DNA of 56,264 nucleotides from JAGNZR01 sp051648365 (GTDB lineage: Bacteria > Fusobacteriota > Fusobacteriia > Fusobacteriales > Fusobacteriaceae): assembly GCA_051648365.1 (NCBI GenBank), contig JBOFEZ010000033.1, positions 1 to 56,264 of the forward strand, written 5' to 3'. The notes below the pieces were generated by a model that was not told the DNA's origin, ran no database searches, and saw nothing but the letters and a program-made list of their open reading frames with translations. This document shows, piece by piece, positions 41,465 to 51,354 of the stretch. Numbering within the stretch: position 1 is the stretch's first letter; each line of letters opens with the position of its first letter. A program made the position numbers and the translations under genes.

Positions 41465-42892
41465 TTAAAATAGTGGTGATAGTAGCCTAAATATTGATTC
41501 TTTGAATTTAGAAAGGATACTATTATTATTTTTTTGTGTAAAAATCAATGGCTGAGAATTTAAGAGATCCTCTTTAAATGCTAAAAGATTTTCTCTTATA
41601 ATATCTCCACCGTAGAAATTGATATTAATTTCAAAATTATTATAGAAACTACGGTAATCAAAATTAATTGTGCCCAAAGAAACTACTTCCCCGTCTACAA
41701 GTAGACTTTTACTATGTATAAAACCTTCTGAATAACGATAAAATTTTATTCCGTATTTTGAAAGTTCACGGGCAAAAGATTGATTTATCCAATATACAAA
41801 GGGGTGATCTGGCTTGTCAGGTATAATAATTTTCACTTTTACCCCTGAAAGTGCAGCTATTTTAAGAGCTTCTACAAGAGTTTCGTCAGGAACAAAGTAT
41901 GGAGTTTCTAGAAAAATATAATTTTTAGCTTCTAAAACCAGTTTCAAAAAATTATCTCGTGCTGTATGAAGCTGAAAATTAGGACCGCTACTCACCAACT
42001 GAGCATAGTTTTGGTTGTGAGGGTTTTTGACTTTGAAATTTGGATAAATAAAATTTTCCTTAGAATCTTTTTGAATAAAATTCCAAGAAAGGGAAAACTC
42101 TTTTTCTAACTCATTGACAGTGGAGCCTGTAATTCTTACTGCAGTATCTCGCCACTTTCCAAGATTTCCTTTTCCGATATACTCGTTTCCTATATTGAAA
42201 CCTCCAATATAGCCGATTTGTCCATCTATTATAGAAATTTTTCTGTGATCACGATAGTTTGCACGGATATTTACGATTTTTAACCAATGGAAAAATGATG
42301 GGGAAAAAAGTTCTACCTCTACACCAGAGTTTTTAAAATCTTTCAATTTTTTTAGAGTAAGGCCATTTGTTCCGTCCAAAATAAGTTTTATTTTAATCCC
42401 TTCTTTCGCTTTTTTTATAATGGACGAGAATAGGGTGTTTCCCAATTTGTCATCTTTAAAGATAAAATACTCCATATGAATAGAGTTTTCAGCTTTTGAT
42501 ATATCCTGTATGAGATTTGAAAAAAAATCAGTTCCTGAAGTAAAAAGAGTTACATCTTCGTAAGTGGTAAGGACTCCTGCCTGAGCCACTTCTAGATATT
42601 GGATGAGATGATGCCACCTTTTTAGAGATTTTAATGGACTATTTTTTTTATCGGGTCCATTGTTGAAGCTGAGGAAAGATTTTCCATAAAATTTTTTTAT
42701 AATTCTGGATTGCCGAAAACTGAGGCCAAAGAAAAGGTAGAAGACAAAACCAGTGTAGGGAGCTAATATAAGTAAGATAACCCAAAAAATTGCATAAACT
42801 GGTCTTTTTTTTTCACTAAAAATAATAATTAATACAAAGAAAATATTGACTATAAAGAAGTAATCATTTAAAAATTTGAAAATTAATTCCAT
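41465..42892 (-). CDS. cls: Cardiolipin synthase (phospholipase D family)
   Basis: It condenses two phosphatidylglycerols to cardiolipin. The 475 residues have two N-terminal helices (about 5-55), then two HKD motifs: YRDHRKISIIDG and FIHSKSLLVDG. This is the ClsA layout. The stop lies 10 bp before the PHP gene. Confidence 0.93.
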   Translation of the reverse strand: MELIFKFLNDYFFIVNIFFVLIIIFSEKKRPVYAIFWVILLILAPYTGFVFYLFFGLSFRQSRIIKKFYGKSFLSFNNGPDKKNSPLKSLKRWHHLIQYLEVAQAGVLTTYEDVTLFTSGTDFFSNLIQDISKAENSIHMEYFIFKDDKLGNTLFSSIIKKAKEGIKIKLILDGTNGLTLKKLKDFKNSGVEVELFSPSFFHWLKIVNIRANYRDHRKISIIDGQIGYIGGFNIGNEYIGKGNLGKWRDTAVRITGSTVNELEKEFSLSWNFIQKDSKENFIYPNFKVKNPHNQNYAQLVSSGPNFQLHTARDNFLKLVLEAKNYIFLETPYFVPDETLVEALKIAALSGVKVKIIIPDKPDHPFVYWINQSFARELSKYGIKFYRYSEGFIHSKSLLVDGEVVSLGTINFDYRSFYNNFEININFYGGDIIRENLLAFKEDLLNSQPLIFTQKNNNSILSKFKESIFRLLSPLF

Positions 42893-43015
42893 GATTTCAC
42901 CTCGAGTAAATATACGGTCGGATACGATATTTTCCTACAAAAATTCCTAAAATAAAAGGAAGTGAAGAATATTTTTAGAAGAAAGTATAAGAAAAATTTT
43001 TATTAGGAGGAAAAA

Positions 43016-45388
43016 ATGCAAGGAAAAAATATTGAGCTTATAAGAATAAATGATATGGTGCCAGATCAATTATCCATAATACCACTTATTACTAGACCGA
43101 TATTTCCAAATATAATGGTCCCTATAACTTTTACAGGGGAAGACTATATTGGAGCTATAACAAAAGCTCAAAATGAAAACAATGGATTTATGGGATTAGT
43201 TTATGCGGAAGAATTCAATGAGGAACATTTTTTAAAATCTGTAATGTATGACGTAGGAACATCTGTGAAAATTCATAAAATTAATAACGTGGGAGAAAAT
43301 GCTGTTCAGGTTATAGTTCAAGGAATAACAAGGTTCAAAAAGATGAAAGTGTTATCTGAAAGTGAAAGTGAGCTTATCTGGGCAGTTGAACATCACCGTG
43401 AGAAAGACGAATTCCCTAGTGATGAGGTAAAAGCATATATGCTTGCCATAATGGGAACTCTAAAAGAGATATTTAAGCTCAATCCTATTCTTCAGGAAGA
43501 ACTTAAACTCCTTATGAGTCATGTTACCTATGATCGGCCTGGAATTCTCATCGATCTTATCTCTTCTATGCTCAAGGCGGAAGCTAAAGAATTAGAAGAA
43601 CTGTTAGAGGAATTTTCTTTGGAAAATAGATCGAAAAAACTCCTTATAATGTTAAAAAAAGAACTGGAAATTTCAGAACTTCAGATGAAAATTTCGAGAG
43701 AGATTGATGATAAAATAAGTACCCAGCAAAAAGAATTTTTTCTTAGGGAGCAGTTAAAACTTATAAAGAGAGAACTGGGATTGGAACAGGATGAGAAAGA
43801 TAATGAGTTAGAAAATATTCAAAAAAGATTGGATGGGATAATTCTTTCTCCAGAAGCTAAAGAAGTTGTGGATGAGCAGATGAAAAAACTGGCTCTTATA
43901 GACAAAAACTCACCGGAATATCACGTTACAAGATCGTATATACAATCTATAGTGGAACTTCCTTGGGGAGTATATTCTCAGGATAAAGTGGATATAAAAA
44001 AAGCTAAGCAGATTTTAGATAGAGATCATTATGGTTTAGAAGATGTAAAAAATAATATTCTTGAATTTATAAGCACTATTGTAAAAACAGGAAATGTGAG
44101 TGGAAGTATACTGTGTCTTGTGGGACCTCCTGGAGTTGGAAAAACTTCCATAGGAAAATCCATAGCATCTTCTCTTGGAAGAGAATTTTACAGATTCTCT
44201 GTGGGAGGTATGGTGGATGAGGCCGAGATAAAAGGACATAGAAGAACCTATGTAGGAGCTATGCCTGGAAAAATAATTCAAGCTCTGAAAAGAGTAGGGA
44301 AATCCAATCCTGTAATAATGATAGATGAGATAGATAAAATAGGAAATTCTTTCAGAGGAGATCCTGCATCAGCTCTACTAGAAGTTTTAGATCCTGAACA
44401 GAATAGAGATTTCTTGGATCATTACTTAGATGTAAGGTATGATCTTTCTAAAATTCTTTTTGTAACTACAGCTAACCAATTGGATACTATTCCTAAACCT
44501 CTTTTAGATAGAATGGAACTTATTCAGTTGCCGGGGTATATAATGGAGGAAAAAGTAGAAATAGCCAACAGACATCTTATTCCGAAGCAACTTCTTGAAA
44601 ATGGAATGAGTAAAAGTGAGATAGGATTCAATAAAAAAGGTTTGGAATTTATAATTGAAAAATATGCTAGAGAAGCGGGAGTTAGAAACTTAGAGAAAGC
44701 TATAAGAAAAATTATGCGTAAGGTTTCATTGAAAATAGCTCAAGGTGAGAGTAAAAAAGTTCAAATAAATGAAAAAAATGTAGAAACGTATCTAGGGCTG
44801 CCACTTTTTTCAGCAGAAGAATTGTATCAAAAAGAAATTCCAGGAGTTACATTGGGTCTGGCATGGACATCTATGGGAGGAGAAACTCTATATATAGAAG
44901 CTATATCTGTAAGTAAAATGGGAGAGGGACTTAAGCAGACTGGACAGCTGGGAGATGTGATGAAGGAATCTTCAGAAATAGCTTATTCTTATGTGAAATC
45001 ACATATTTGTGATTACAATCAGTGTGACACAGATGGAAAAAACTTTTTTGAAACTAATAAGATTCATCTTCATGTACCGGAAGGAGCAACACCTAAAGAT
45101 GGACCATCAGCAGGTATAACTATGGCTCTTGCTCTTTATTCACTTGCGATAAATAAACCTGTAAAAAAAGGTATGGCTATGACTGGAGAACTAACTCTTA
45201 CAGGTAAGGTTCTGCCTATAGGAGGTTTGAAAGAGAAAGTTATAGCAGCTAGAAGAGTTAAGGTTTTTGAGCTGATTGTACCTAAAGCAAATGACAAGGA
45301 TTTTGAAAAACTTCCTGAATATCTAAAAAAAGATATAAAGGTACATTATGTAGATTATTTTGAAGATGTAATAAAAGTAGCTTTTTAA
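43016..45388 (+). CDS. lon: ATP-dependent protease Lon
   Basis: Lon degrades damaged and regulatory proteins. The 790 residues are standard. The N-terminal LON domain (1-200) begins IPLITRPIFPNIMVPI, Walker A GPPGVGKT is at 370-377, and the catalytic Ser698 is in PKDGPSAGITM, with the Lys partner in the following 45 residues. AGGAGG precedes the ATG. It is followed by a separate promoter for the SIR2-like operon. Confidence 0.96.
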   Translation: MQGKNIELIRINDMVPDQLSIIPLITRPIFPNIMVPITFTGEDYIGAITKAQNENNGFMGLVYAEEFNEEHFLKSVMYDVGTSVKIHKINNVGENAVQVIVQGITRFKKMKVLSESESELIWAVEHHREKDEFPSDEVKAYMLAIMGTLKEIFKLNPILQEELKLLMSHVTYDRPGILIDLISSMLKAEAKELEELLEEFSLENRSKKLLIMLKKELEISELQMKISREIDDKISTQQKEFFLREQLKLIKRELGLEQDEKDNELENIQKRLDGIILSPEAKEVVDEQMKKLALIDKNSPEYHVTRSYIQSIVELPWGVYSQDKVDIKKAKQILDRDHYGLEDVKNNILEFISTIVKTGNVSGSILCLVGPPGVGKTSIGKSIASSLGREFYRFSVGGMVDEAEIKGHRRTYVGAMPGKIIQALKRVGKSNPVIMIDEIDKIGNSFRGDPASALLEVLDPEQNRDFLDHYLDVRYDLSKILFVTTANQLDTIPKPLLDRMELIQLPGYIMEEKVEIANRHLIPKQLLENGMSKSEIGFNKKGLEFIIEKYAREAGVRNLEKAIRKIMRKVSLKIAQGESKKVQINEKNVETYLGLPLFSAEELYQKEIPGVTLGLAWTSMGGETLYIEAISVSKMGEGLKQTGQLGDVMKESSEIAYSYVKSHICDYNQCDTDGKNFFETNKIHLHVPEGATPKDGPSAGITMALALYSLAINKPVKKGMAMTGELTLTGKVLPIGGLKEKVIAARRVKVFELIVPKANDKDFEKLPEYLKKDIKVHYVDYFEDVIKVAF

Positions 45389-45397
45389 TTAAAAATC

Positions 45398-45426
45398 TTG
45401 AGAAAATCCTCTGTTTAAGATATAAT
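45398..45426 (+). promoter_or_regulatory. promoter of the SIR2-like / alarmone synthetase operon
   Basis: TTGAGA, a 17-bp spacer and TATAAT. It makes this pair an independent unit from lon. Confidence 0.6.
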
Positions 45427-45462
45427 TGAGAGTAGAACAATAGCGAAAACAGGAAGGGATGA

Positions 45463-47154
45463 GTGTATCATATGAGCATAGCTGATAAATTAGAACAGAA
45501 AGAAAAAATTAATCTTGTTTTAGGAGATTATTTTTTAAAAAATACTGGAATGCCCTCTAGAAATGTTTTGTCGAATCTTTTTTATATGAATTTTCCTATA
45601 GAGAGAAAAGAATTGATTGTGGATAGAAACTCTTTTTTTAATATATCGCAGGGATTTCTAGATTTCGGGATAGGTAACAGAGGGATTCTTGTAAACAGCA
45701 TAATCCAACACTATGGTGGGAATTCTGATAGAATTTCAAAATTTAAAAAATTTATTTTTTCAAACAGAGTGGAGAGCATAATAAATTTGGATTATGATGT
45801 GATGCTGGAAAGATATTGTGGAGAATATATAGATAAAATATCTTTTCAGAATCCAAATGTAGAAAACAGTAACAAAATAAGGTATTATAAGTGTTTTGGA
45901 GATGTGGCAACACCTCAAGAACTGATAGTGAGTGGACAGGATTTTAAAAAATTTACGGTCCTTTCTTATTATAAAAAATATATTTCGAAACTTCAAAAGG
46001 AATTCCTAGATAGAAAAACTATTTTCTTGGGATGTGATCTTGAAAACAGTGACCTTATAGAATTTTTTAATTTTTTATTAAAAGATTTGGACAAAGAAAA
46101 ACTGAAGCAGATATATTTTATAACAGGAGAAAAAGAATACTCGGAAAAAGCACTGGAATTTTTGGATAGATTCAATATCGAAGTACTGGGAGATGAGCTC
46201 CATACTTTTAAAGAAAAAAATATAGATGTTGAACCGGATAAAAAAATTGAAGAGATTGAACCACTCGAATCACTCGAACCACTTGAAATATCGGTGGAGA
46301 ATAAAGAAATAGAATTAGAAGAAAAAATGATTTTAGAAAAAGATGGAAAAATAGTTCTAAAAAAAGGGTTTAGATTAGAAACGGCTCCAGAGCTTCAGTT
46401 TAATTCTCTTCATCTTTATAAAAATCCAATTAAATTTAATAATATACCTGAAACTTCAGAAGAAAAAATAATTTTCAAAAATGATAATCCCGGTATCAGA
46501 TTGGGAGAAGAGCAGATTTTTGGAATTAAACTAAGAATGATTGCTTGTAAAATGGGGAGGTTTCTAGAGTTAAAGAGCAGAGAGTTTAAAATAAAAATTT
46601 CAGTGGCTTTAAATAAAGACGGAAGTATCTATTTGGAAAAAGATTATCTAGAATATGAGATATTTTCTAATCTTTCTTTAGGAAGAATGAAAAGTGTGAT
46701 AGAATTTTTTATAAACTTTTTCTCGGGTGTTCACCTATCTATAAATTCAGATAAAATAAACGGAGAACTGAATCTTCATAACAGATTACAGATGTTAAAG
46801 TTTCAAATAATGCGTGAAAGTTATTCTAACTACAATTTTGTAAGTGACAATATCTCTTTAGCAGAAGAGAAAAAATTCTATAACAGCTCTCTAAGTTATT
46901 ATGAAAACTATCTTCTTTGGAGCTATCTCAATGGAAATAAAATAGAAACGTGGGGAAATTTAGAACTAGATTCCTCGCTAACAGTTGGGGAGTATGGTGA
47001 AATAGTTTTAGAAAGAGAGCATAAAATTGAATTTAAAGTTGGAAATGAAATACTGATAGAAAGAGTGACTATTTCGGATTTAAAAGAAAATTCAGAGATA
47101 ACTCAACTCCTAAAAAAAAGAATGAAAATTGATATGGAGATAAGGAATGTATAA
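45463..47154 (+). CDS. degenerate SIR2-like (SIR2_2) domain protein
   Basis: The 563 residues are in three parts. Residues 15-245 follow the SIR2_2 fold order: LVLGDYFLKNTGMPS (18-32) where active proteins have GAG.S, INLDYDVMLE (107-116) for the usual TTNYDxLLE, YYKCFGDVATPQELIVSG (141-158) for KLHGD.., and TIFLGCDLENSDLIEF (187-202) for iFiGyslsD. The catalytic Asn and His appear replaced (Asp110, Phe145), so NAD cleavage is unlikely. Residues 255-290 are an acidic repeat-like linker; 290-563 are a beta-rich domain of unknown family. The start is GTG with AGGA upstream. The stop overlaps the alarmone synthetase start. Confidence 0.65.
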   Translation: MYHMSIADKLEQKEKINLVLGDYFLKNTGMPSRNVLSNLFYMNFPIERKELIVDRNSFFNISQGFLDFGIGNRGILVNSIIQHYGGNSDRISKFKKFIFSNRVESIINLDYDVMLERYCGEYIDKISFQNPNVENSNKIRYYKCFGDVATPQELIVSGQDFKKFTVLSYYKKYISKLQKEFLDRKTIFLGCDLENSDLIEFFNFLLKDLDKEKLKQIYFITGEKEYSEKALEFLDRFNIEVLGDELHTFKEKNIDVEPDKKIEEIEPLESLEPLEISVENKEIELEEKMILEKDGKIVLKKGFRLETAPELQFNSLHLYKNPIKFNNIPETSEEKIIFKNDNPGIRLGEEQIFGIKLRMIACKMGRFLELKSREFKIKISVALNKDGSIYLEKDYLEYEIFSNLSLGRMKSVIEFFINFFSGVHLSINSDKINGELNLHNRLQMLKFQIMRESYSNYNFVSDNISLAEEKKFYNSSLSYYENYLLWSYLNGNKIETWGNLELDSSLTVGEYGEIVLEREHKIEFKVGNEILIERVTISDLKENSEITQLLKKRMKIDMEIRNV

Positions 47155-47920
47155 TATGAAATTGGATAGAGAACAATTTTTCAAGGAATTTACTATCAGT
47201 GAAGAATATTTTGAAAGTACTGGATTGAATTGGAATGAACTTGAAAAAATATATTATGATTATCTAAAGCTGATACCTTTTCTAGAGAAAGAAGCAGAGC
47301 ATATAGTTTCAAAACTAATAGATATAGAGCGTTCTCATTCTGTGAGAAGAAGGGTGAAAAGACCCAAGCATCTTATAGAAAAAATAATAAGAAAAGGTGC
47401 TAAGTACGCAGAAAAAGGAATTTCTTTAGATAATTACAAAGAGATAGTTACAGATCTTATAGGAATAAGGGTTTTGCATCTTTTTAAAGATGACTGGCAA
47501 GATATACATCATGAAATCACAAATTTATGGGAGTTGAAAGAAACTCCGCAGATAAATCTTAGAAGAGGAGATAATATCGATGAAGTAGCAAATGAACTTA
47601 ACTGTGAAGTTGTTATAAGGGATCACGGATACCGTTCTGTACACTATCTTATACAGATTCTTGTAACAAAAAATGTGAAAGCCTTGGTAGAAATACAAGC
47701 GAGAACAGTTTTTGAGGAAGCTTGGAGTGAGATAGATCATATAACAAGATATCCTTATGATATGGACAATCCTATACTTGTTGAATATTTAGCGATTTTC
47801 AATAGAATAGTAGGAAGTGCAGATGAGATGGGTACTTTTTTAAAAAAAATGAAAAAAGAAGTAACTTTTCAAAAAGCTGGAGATCAGGAAAGAAGAGAAC
47901 TAGATATAAAATTCAGGTAA
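47147..47920 (+). CDS. RelA/SpoT-domain (p)ppGpp synthetase, small alarmone synthetase-like
   Basis: The 257-residue protein has no HD hydrolase and no ACT/TGS domain. The synthetase signatures are intact: RRVKRPKHLIEKI (68-80), IVTDLIGIRVL (100-110), GYRSVHYLIQI (161-171) and VEIQARTVFEEAWSEIDH (181-198). It probably makes ppGpp or a related alarmone from ATP and GDP/GTP in the cytoplasm. It overlaps the SIR2-like gene by 8 bp, so the two are translationally coupled. The start at 47147 has GGAG 7 bases upstream; ATG at 47156 with AAGGA is a near alternative. A strong terminator follows. Confidence 0.87.
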   Translation: MYNMKLDREQFFKEFTISEEYFESTGLNWNELEKIYYDYLKLIPFLEKEAEHIVSKLIDIERSHSVRRRVKRPKHLIEKIIRKGAKYAEKGISLDNYKEIVTDLIGIRVLHLFKDDWQDIHHEITNLWELKETPQINLRRGDNIDEVANELNCEVVIRDHGYRSVHYLIQILVTKNVKALVEIQARTVFEEAWSEIDHITRYPYDMDNPILVEYLAIFNRIVGSADEMGTFLKKMKKEVTFQKAGDQERRELDIKFR

Positions 47921-47930
47921 TTCAATTGAA

Positions 47931-47972
47931 ATAGAAAGGGCGATATTTTAAAATAGCTCTTTCTATTTTTTT
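47931..47972 (+). terminator. terminator of the alarmone synthetase operon
   Basis: ATAGAAAGGGC and GCTCTTTCTAT pair (11 bp, one G-U), followed by a long T run. Confidence 0.85.
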
Positions 47973-48053
47973 GTTAAAAAAAGTGTAAAATAAAATATTT
48001 ATAAAATCAATGGAATGATGAAAATAATGATTAAAAATGAATCCATAAAAATG

Positions 48054-48082
48054 TTGACTTATTTAAATGGTGGGGTTATAAT
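48054..48082 (+). promoter_or_regulatory. promoter of the glycine reductase operon
   Basis: TTGACT, an exact 17-bp spacer and TATAAT, 67 bp before grdX. The rest of the 230-bp gap from 47921 shows only this and the preceding terminator. Confidence 0.75.
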
Positions 48083-48149
48083 GATTTCAAGGTAAAGAAA
48101 ACATCAAAAAAAAACATTTTGAAAGAAAACTGAATGAAAGGTAGTTAAA

Positions 48150-48548
48150 ATGAAACAATTTATAGTGTCTAATAATCCTAAGGTAAAAAACGAGTTAGGG
48201 AATTTGAAGTTTGAAGGGAATTTAGAGTTTGATGTGGAAATAGGATATCTAGATGTTCTTTGGAGAGTTAGAAATTTGATACACTTAGGACATACACTTT
48301 TGACACATCCTCTTTCAGGAAGTATAAAGCCATCTGAAACTCCATATAAGAGCGTAGTACTTTCAGAAAAACCAGGAAAACTGGACTATCAATCTATGGA
48401 AATTATAGAAGATTCAATAGAGATGGCAAAACAGATGATAGAAAGTAGTAGAAAAAGAGTTTACACAGATAAAATTCATGAAGATTTTCAACTGGTAGAT
48501 TATGCGTTATTAAAAAATGCATTAGAAAGTATAAATCAGTTCAGATAA
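48150..48548 (+). CDS. grdX: GrdX family protein
   Basis: The 132-residue protein carries YLDVLWRVRNLIHLGHTLLTHPLSGSIKPSETPYKSVV-type sequence, the hallmark of GrdX, which opens glycine reductase operons. Its function is not known. It is first in this operon, behind a strong promoter. The middle HLGHTLLTHPLSGS segment is the conserved core. Confidence 0.9.
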   Translation: MKQFIVSNNPKVKNELGNLKFEGNLEFDVEIGYLDVLWRVRNLIHLGHTLLTHPLSGSIKPSETPYKSVVLSEKPGKLDYQSMEIIEDSIEMAKQMIESSRKRVYTDKIHEDFQLVDYALLKNALESINQFR

Positions 48549-48585
48549 TTTAATTATAAAATTTTTAAAAAATATGGAGGGAATT

Positions 48586-49569
48586 ATGCACAATGTTGTC
48601 TATGATCTCATTATAATAGGTGCAGGACCAGCAGGAATGTCGGCAGCACTATATGCGGGAAGATCAAAATTGAATACTCTTATAATAGAGAGAGGAGCAG
48701 GAGGAGGTCAGATAGCTATTACAGATGAGGTAGCTAACTATCCTGGTTCAGTTCATCATGAGGGTTCTATAGAAACTTCAGGTCCAGATCTTGTAAAAAG
48801 AATGATGGAACAAGCGATGCACTTTGGAGCTAAAAAAATAGCTGCCACAGTAAAAGATGTAGATTTTACTGGAAAAATAAAAAAGTTAACAACAGTAGAC
48901 GGAACAGTTTATTCTGCTAAGTCAATTATAATAGCAACTGGAGCTCTTCCTAAAAAATTAGGATGTCCTGGAGAAGCAGAATTTACAGGTAAGGGAGTAT
49001 CGTACTGTGCAACATGTGATGCAGATTTCTTTACAGATATGGAAGTTTTTTGTGTAGGAGGAGGATATACTGCAGTTGAAGAGTCTATATATCTTTCGAA
49101 GTTTGCAAGAAAAGTTTCTCTTGTAGTTAGAAAAGACCATGTGAGATGTGCTCAGTCAGTTTTAGATAAAGCGATAGCGAATCCTAAAATAGAAATTCTT
49201 TACAATACTGAAATTCTTGAGATAAAAGGAGACGGAATTGTAGAAAGTGCTGTTATCTATAATAATAGAACTGGAGAAACTAGAGAGCATTTTGCAGATG
49301 AAAATGATGGAACATTTGGAATATTTATGTTTATAGGTTTCAATCCAAATACAGAGTTATTTAAGGGACATGTAGAAATTGATGATTGGGGATATATACC
49401 AACAGATGAAAATATGGGGACTAAGGTTAAGGGGATTTATGCAGCAGGAGATTTAAGACCTAAACTTTTAAGACAGGTAGTAACAGCAGCAGCAGATGGA
49501 GCCATAGCGGCAACGGCAGCAGAAAAATATTTAGACGAGTACTTTGAAGACGAAGATTACTTGTACTAA
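48586..49569 (+). CDS. trxB: Thioredoxin reductase of the glycine reductase system
   Basis: It passes electrons from NAD(P)H to TrxA. The 327 residues have the FAD motif IIGAGPAGMSAALYAGR (10-26), the redox pair Cys141/Cys144 in SYCATCDADFF, and a second nucleotide motif near 155 (CVGGGYTAVEE). GIYAAGDLRPKLLRQVVTAAADG closes the protein. The start is ATG at 48586 after GGAGG; the upstream ATG at 48574 contains that site. Confidence 0.93.
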   Translation: MHNVVYDLIIIGAGPAGMSAALYAGRSKLNTLIIERGAGGGQIAITDEVANYPGSVHHEGSIETSGPDLVKRMMEQAMHFGAKKIAATVKDVDFTGKIKKLTTVDGTVYSAKSIIIATGALPKKLGCPGEAEFTGKGVSYCATCDADFFTDMEVFCVGGGYTAVEESIYLSKFARKVSLVVRKDHVRCAQSVLDKAIANPKIEILYNTEILEIKGDGIVESAVIYNNRTGETREHFADENDGTFGIFMFIGFNPNTELFKGHVEIDDWGYIPTDENMGTKVKGIYAAGDLRPKLLRQVVTAAADGAIAATAAEKYLDEYFEDEDYLY

Positions 49570-49635
49570 AATTGTGAAGCTTTAAATTTTATTTATAATA
49601 TAAAGGTTAAAGATATTAAAATTAGGAGGTAAAAA

Positions 49636-49953
49636 ATGTTCGAATTAGATAAAGATACTTTTGATGCTCATGTAATAGAGAGTAAAGAACTAGTTTTAGT
49701 AGACTATTACAGCAACGGATGTGTTCCATGTCAGGCTTTACTGCCACAACTGGAAGCTTTAGAAGGTGAATTTACAGGGAAAATTAAGTTTCTAAAGTAC
49801 AACACTTCAAACGGAAGAAGACTTGCAATCAGAGAAAAAATCTTAGGACTTCCGACAATTGCAATCTATCACAATGGTGTGAAAGTTCACGAAGTAACTA
49901 AAGATGATGCTACTATAGAAAATATAAAAGCTATGATAATGAAAAATCTGTAA
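49636..49953 (+). CDS. trxA: Thioredoxin of the glycine reductase system (GCVPC motif)
   Basis: A 105-residue thioredoxin fold with active pair Cys29-Cys32 in SNGCVPCQ. The usual thioredoxin has WCGPC; this GCVPC variant, without the Trp, is typical of Stickland thioredoxins that reduce the selenoprotein A disulfide/selenosulfide. The cis-Pro LGLPTIAIY is kept. AGGAGG precedes the ATG. Confidence 0.93.
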   Translation: MFELDKDTFDAHVIESKELVLVDYYSNGCVPCQALLPQLEALEGEFTGKIKFLKYNTSNGRRLAIREKILGLPTIAIYHNGVKVHEVTKDDATIENIKAMIMKNL

Positions 49954-50021
49954 TAGGGAATAGGGAAATTTTTTCTTAAATATTAAAGGGTATAAAAAAT
50001 TTAAATAGAGGGGGGTTTCAA

Positions 50022-51308
50022 TTGCGTTTAGAAATTGGTGAAATCATTATTAATGATGTGCAGTTTGGAGACATTTCCAAGGTTGAGAAAGGCGTGCTAT
50101 ACGTTAATGCTGAGGAAGTAAGAAAAATCGTTTTAGAAGACGAGAAAATTGCTAACGTTAAAGTTGAACTTGCGAGACCAGGTGAATCAGTAAGAATTAC
50201 TCCGGTAAAGGATGTTATCGAGCCGAGAGCAAAAGTATCTGGAAGAGGAGGAATATTTCCAGGTGTTATAGCAAAAGTTGATACAGTGGGAGATGGAGTT
50301 ACTCATGTGCTTAAAGGTTCAGCTGTAGTAACTTGTGGAAAAATAGTTGGATTCCAAGAGGGAATAGTTGATATGACTGGTCCTGGTTCTGAGTATACAC
50401 CGTTCTCAAAACTTAATAACGTATGTTTAGTTATTGAGCCACAAAAGGGAATATCACAATATGATTATGAGGCTGCTGCAAGAATGGCAGGATTCAAAAT
50501 AGCTACATACTTTGGAGAACTTTCAAAAGACTTAACTCCAGACAATAAAATCTCTTATGAGACTAAGTCACTTTTAGAGCAAGCTAACGAATATCCAGAG
50601 TTGCCAAAGGTTGGATATGTATATATGCTTCAAACTCAAGGTCTTCTTCATGATACATATGTTTATGGTGTAGATGCTAAGAAAATAGTTCCTACAATTC
50701 TTTATCCAACTGAGGTTATGGATGGAGCGATTGTAAGTGGAAACTGTGTTTCTGCTTGTGACAAAAATACAACTTACCACCATATAAACAATCCAATTAT
50801 CAAATCATTATATGCTAAACATGGAAAAGAGATTAACTTCATGGGTGTTATCATAACTAATGAAAATGTTTATCTTGCTGACAAAATGAGATCTTCAGAC
50901 TGGACAGCTAAGCTTTGTAAGCAGATGGGATTAGATGGAGCTATCGTTTCTCAAGAGGGATTCGGAAATCCAGATACAGACTTAATAATGAACTGTAAAA
51001 AAATAGAAGCAGAAGGAATTAAAACTGTAATCGTAACAGACGAGTATGCAGGAAGAGATGGATCTTCTCAATCTCTTGCAGATGCAGATAAAGCTGCTGA
51101 TGCAGTTGTAACTGGAGGAAATGCCAACGAAATGATAACACTTCCACCAATGGAAAGATTGATTGGAATGGTAGATTATATAGATACTATAGCTGGAGGA
51201 TTTGATGGATCACTTCAACCAGACGGTTCTATAGTAGCAGAAATACAGGTTATCACTGGTGCTACAAATGAATTAGGATTTAACAGATTAACAGCTAAAA
51301 TGTACTAA
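50022..51308 (+). CDS. grdE: Glycine reductase component B proprotein GrdE
   Basis: The 428-residue precursor is cleaved to two subunits, creating a pyruvoyl group that binds glycine as a Schiff base. Cys242, in SGNCVSACDKNTTYHH, corresponds to the cleavage-site Cys242 known in Eubacterium acidaminophilum. The start is TTG, six bases after GAGGGGGG. It works with GrdB in protein B. Confidence 0.94.
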   Translation: MRLEIGEIIINDVQFGDISKVEKGVLYVNAEEVRKIVLEDEKIANVKVELARPGESVRITPVKDVIEPRAKVSGRGGIFPGVIAKVDTVGDGVTHVLKGSAVVTCGKIVGFQEGIVDMTGPGSEYTPFSKLNNVCLVIEPQKGISQYDYEAAARMAGFKIATYFGELSKDLTPDNKISYETKSLLEQANEYPELPKVGYVYMLQTQGLLHDTYVYGVDAKKIVPTILYPTEVMDGAIVSGNCVSACDKNTTYHHINNPIIKSLYAKHGKEINFMGVIITNENVYLADKMRSSDWTAKLCKQMGLDGAIVSQEGFGNPDTDLIMNCKKIEAEGIKTVIVTDEYAGRDGSSQSLADADKAADAVVTGGNANEMITLPPMERLIGMVDYIDTIAGGFDGSLQPDGSIVAEIQVITGATNELGFNRLTAKMY

Positions 51309-51354
51309 TAAATATTTAGAATACAAAATAAAAAATAAAAATTGGGAGGATACA

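Noticed and set aside
45463..47154. Active SIR2 NADase (defence effector)
   Set aside because: The expected catalytic Asn and His appear substituted and the glycine loop is altered; called degenerate instead.
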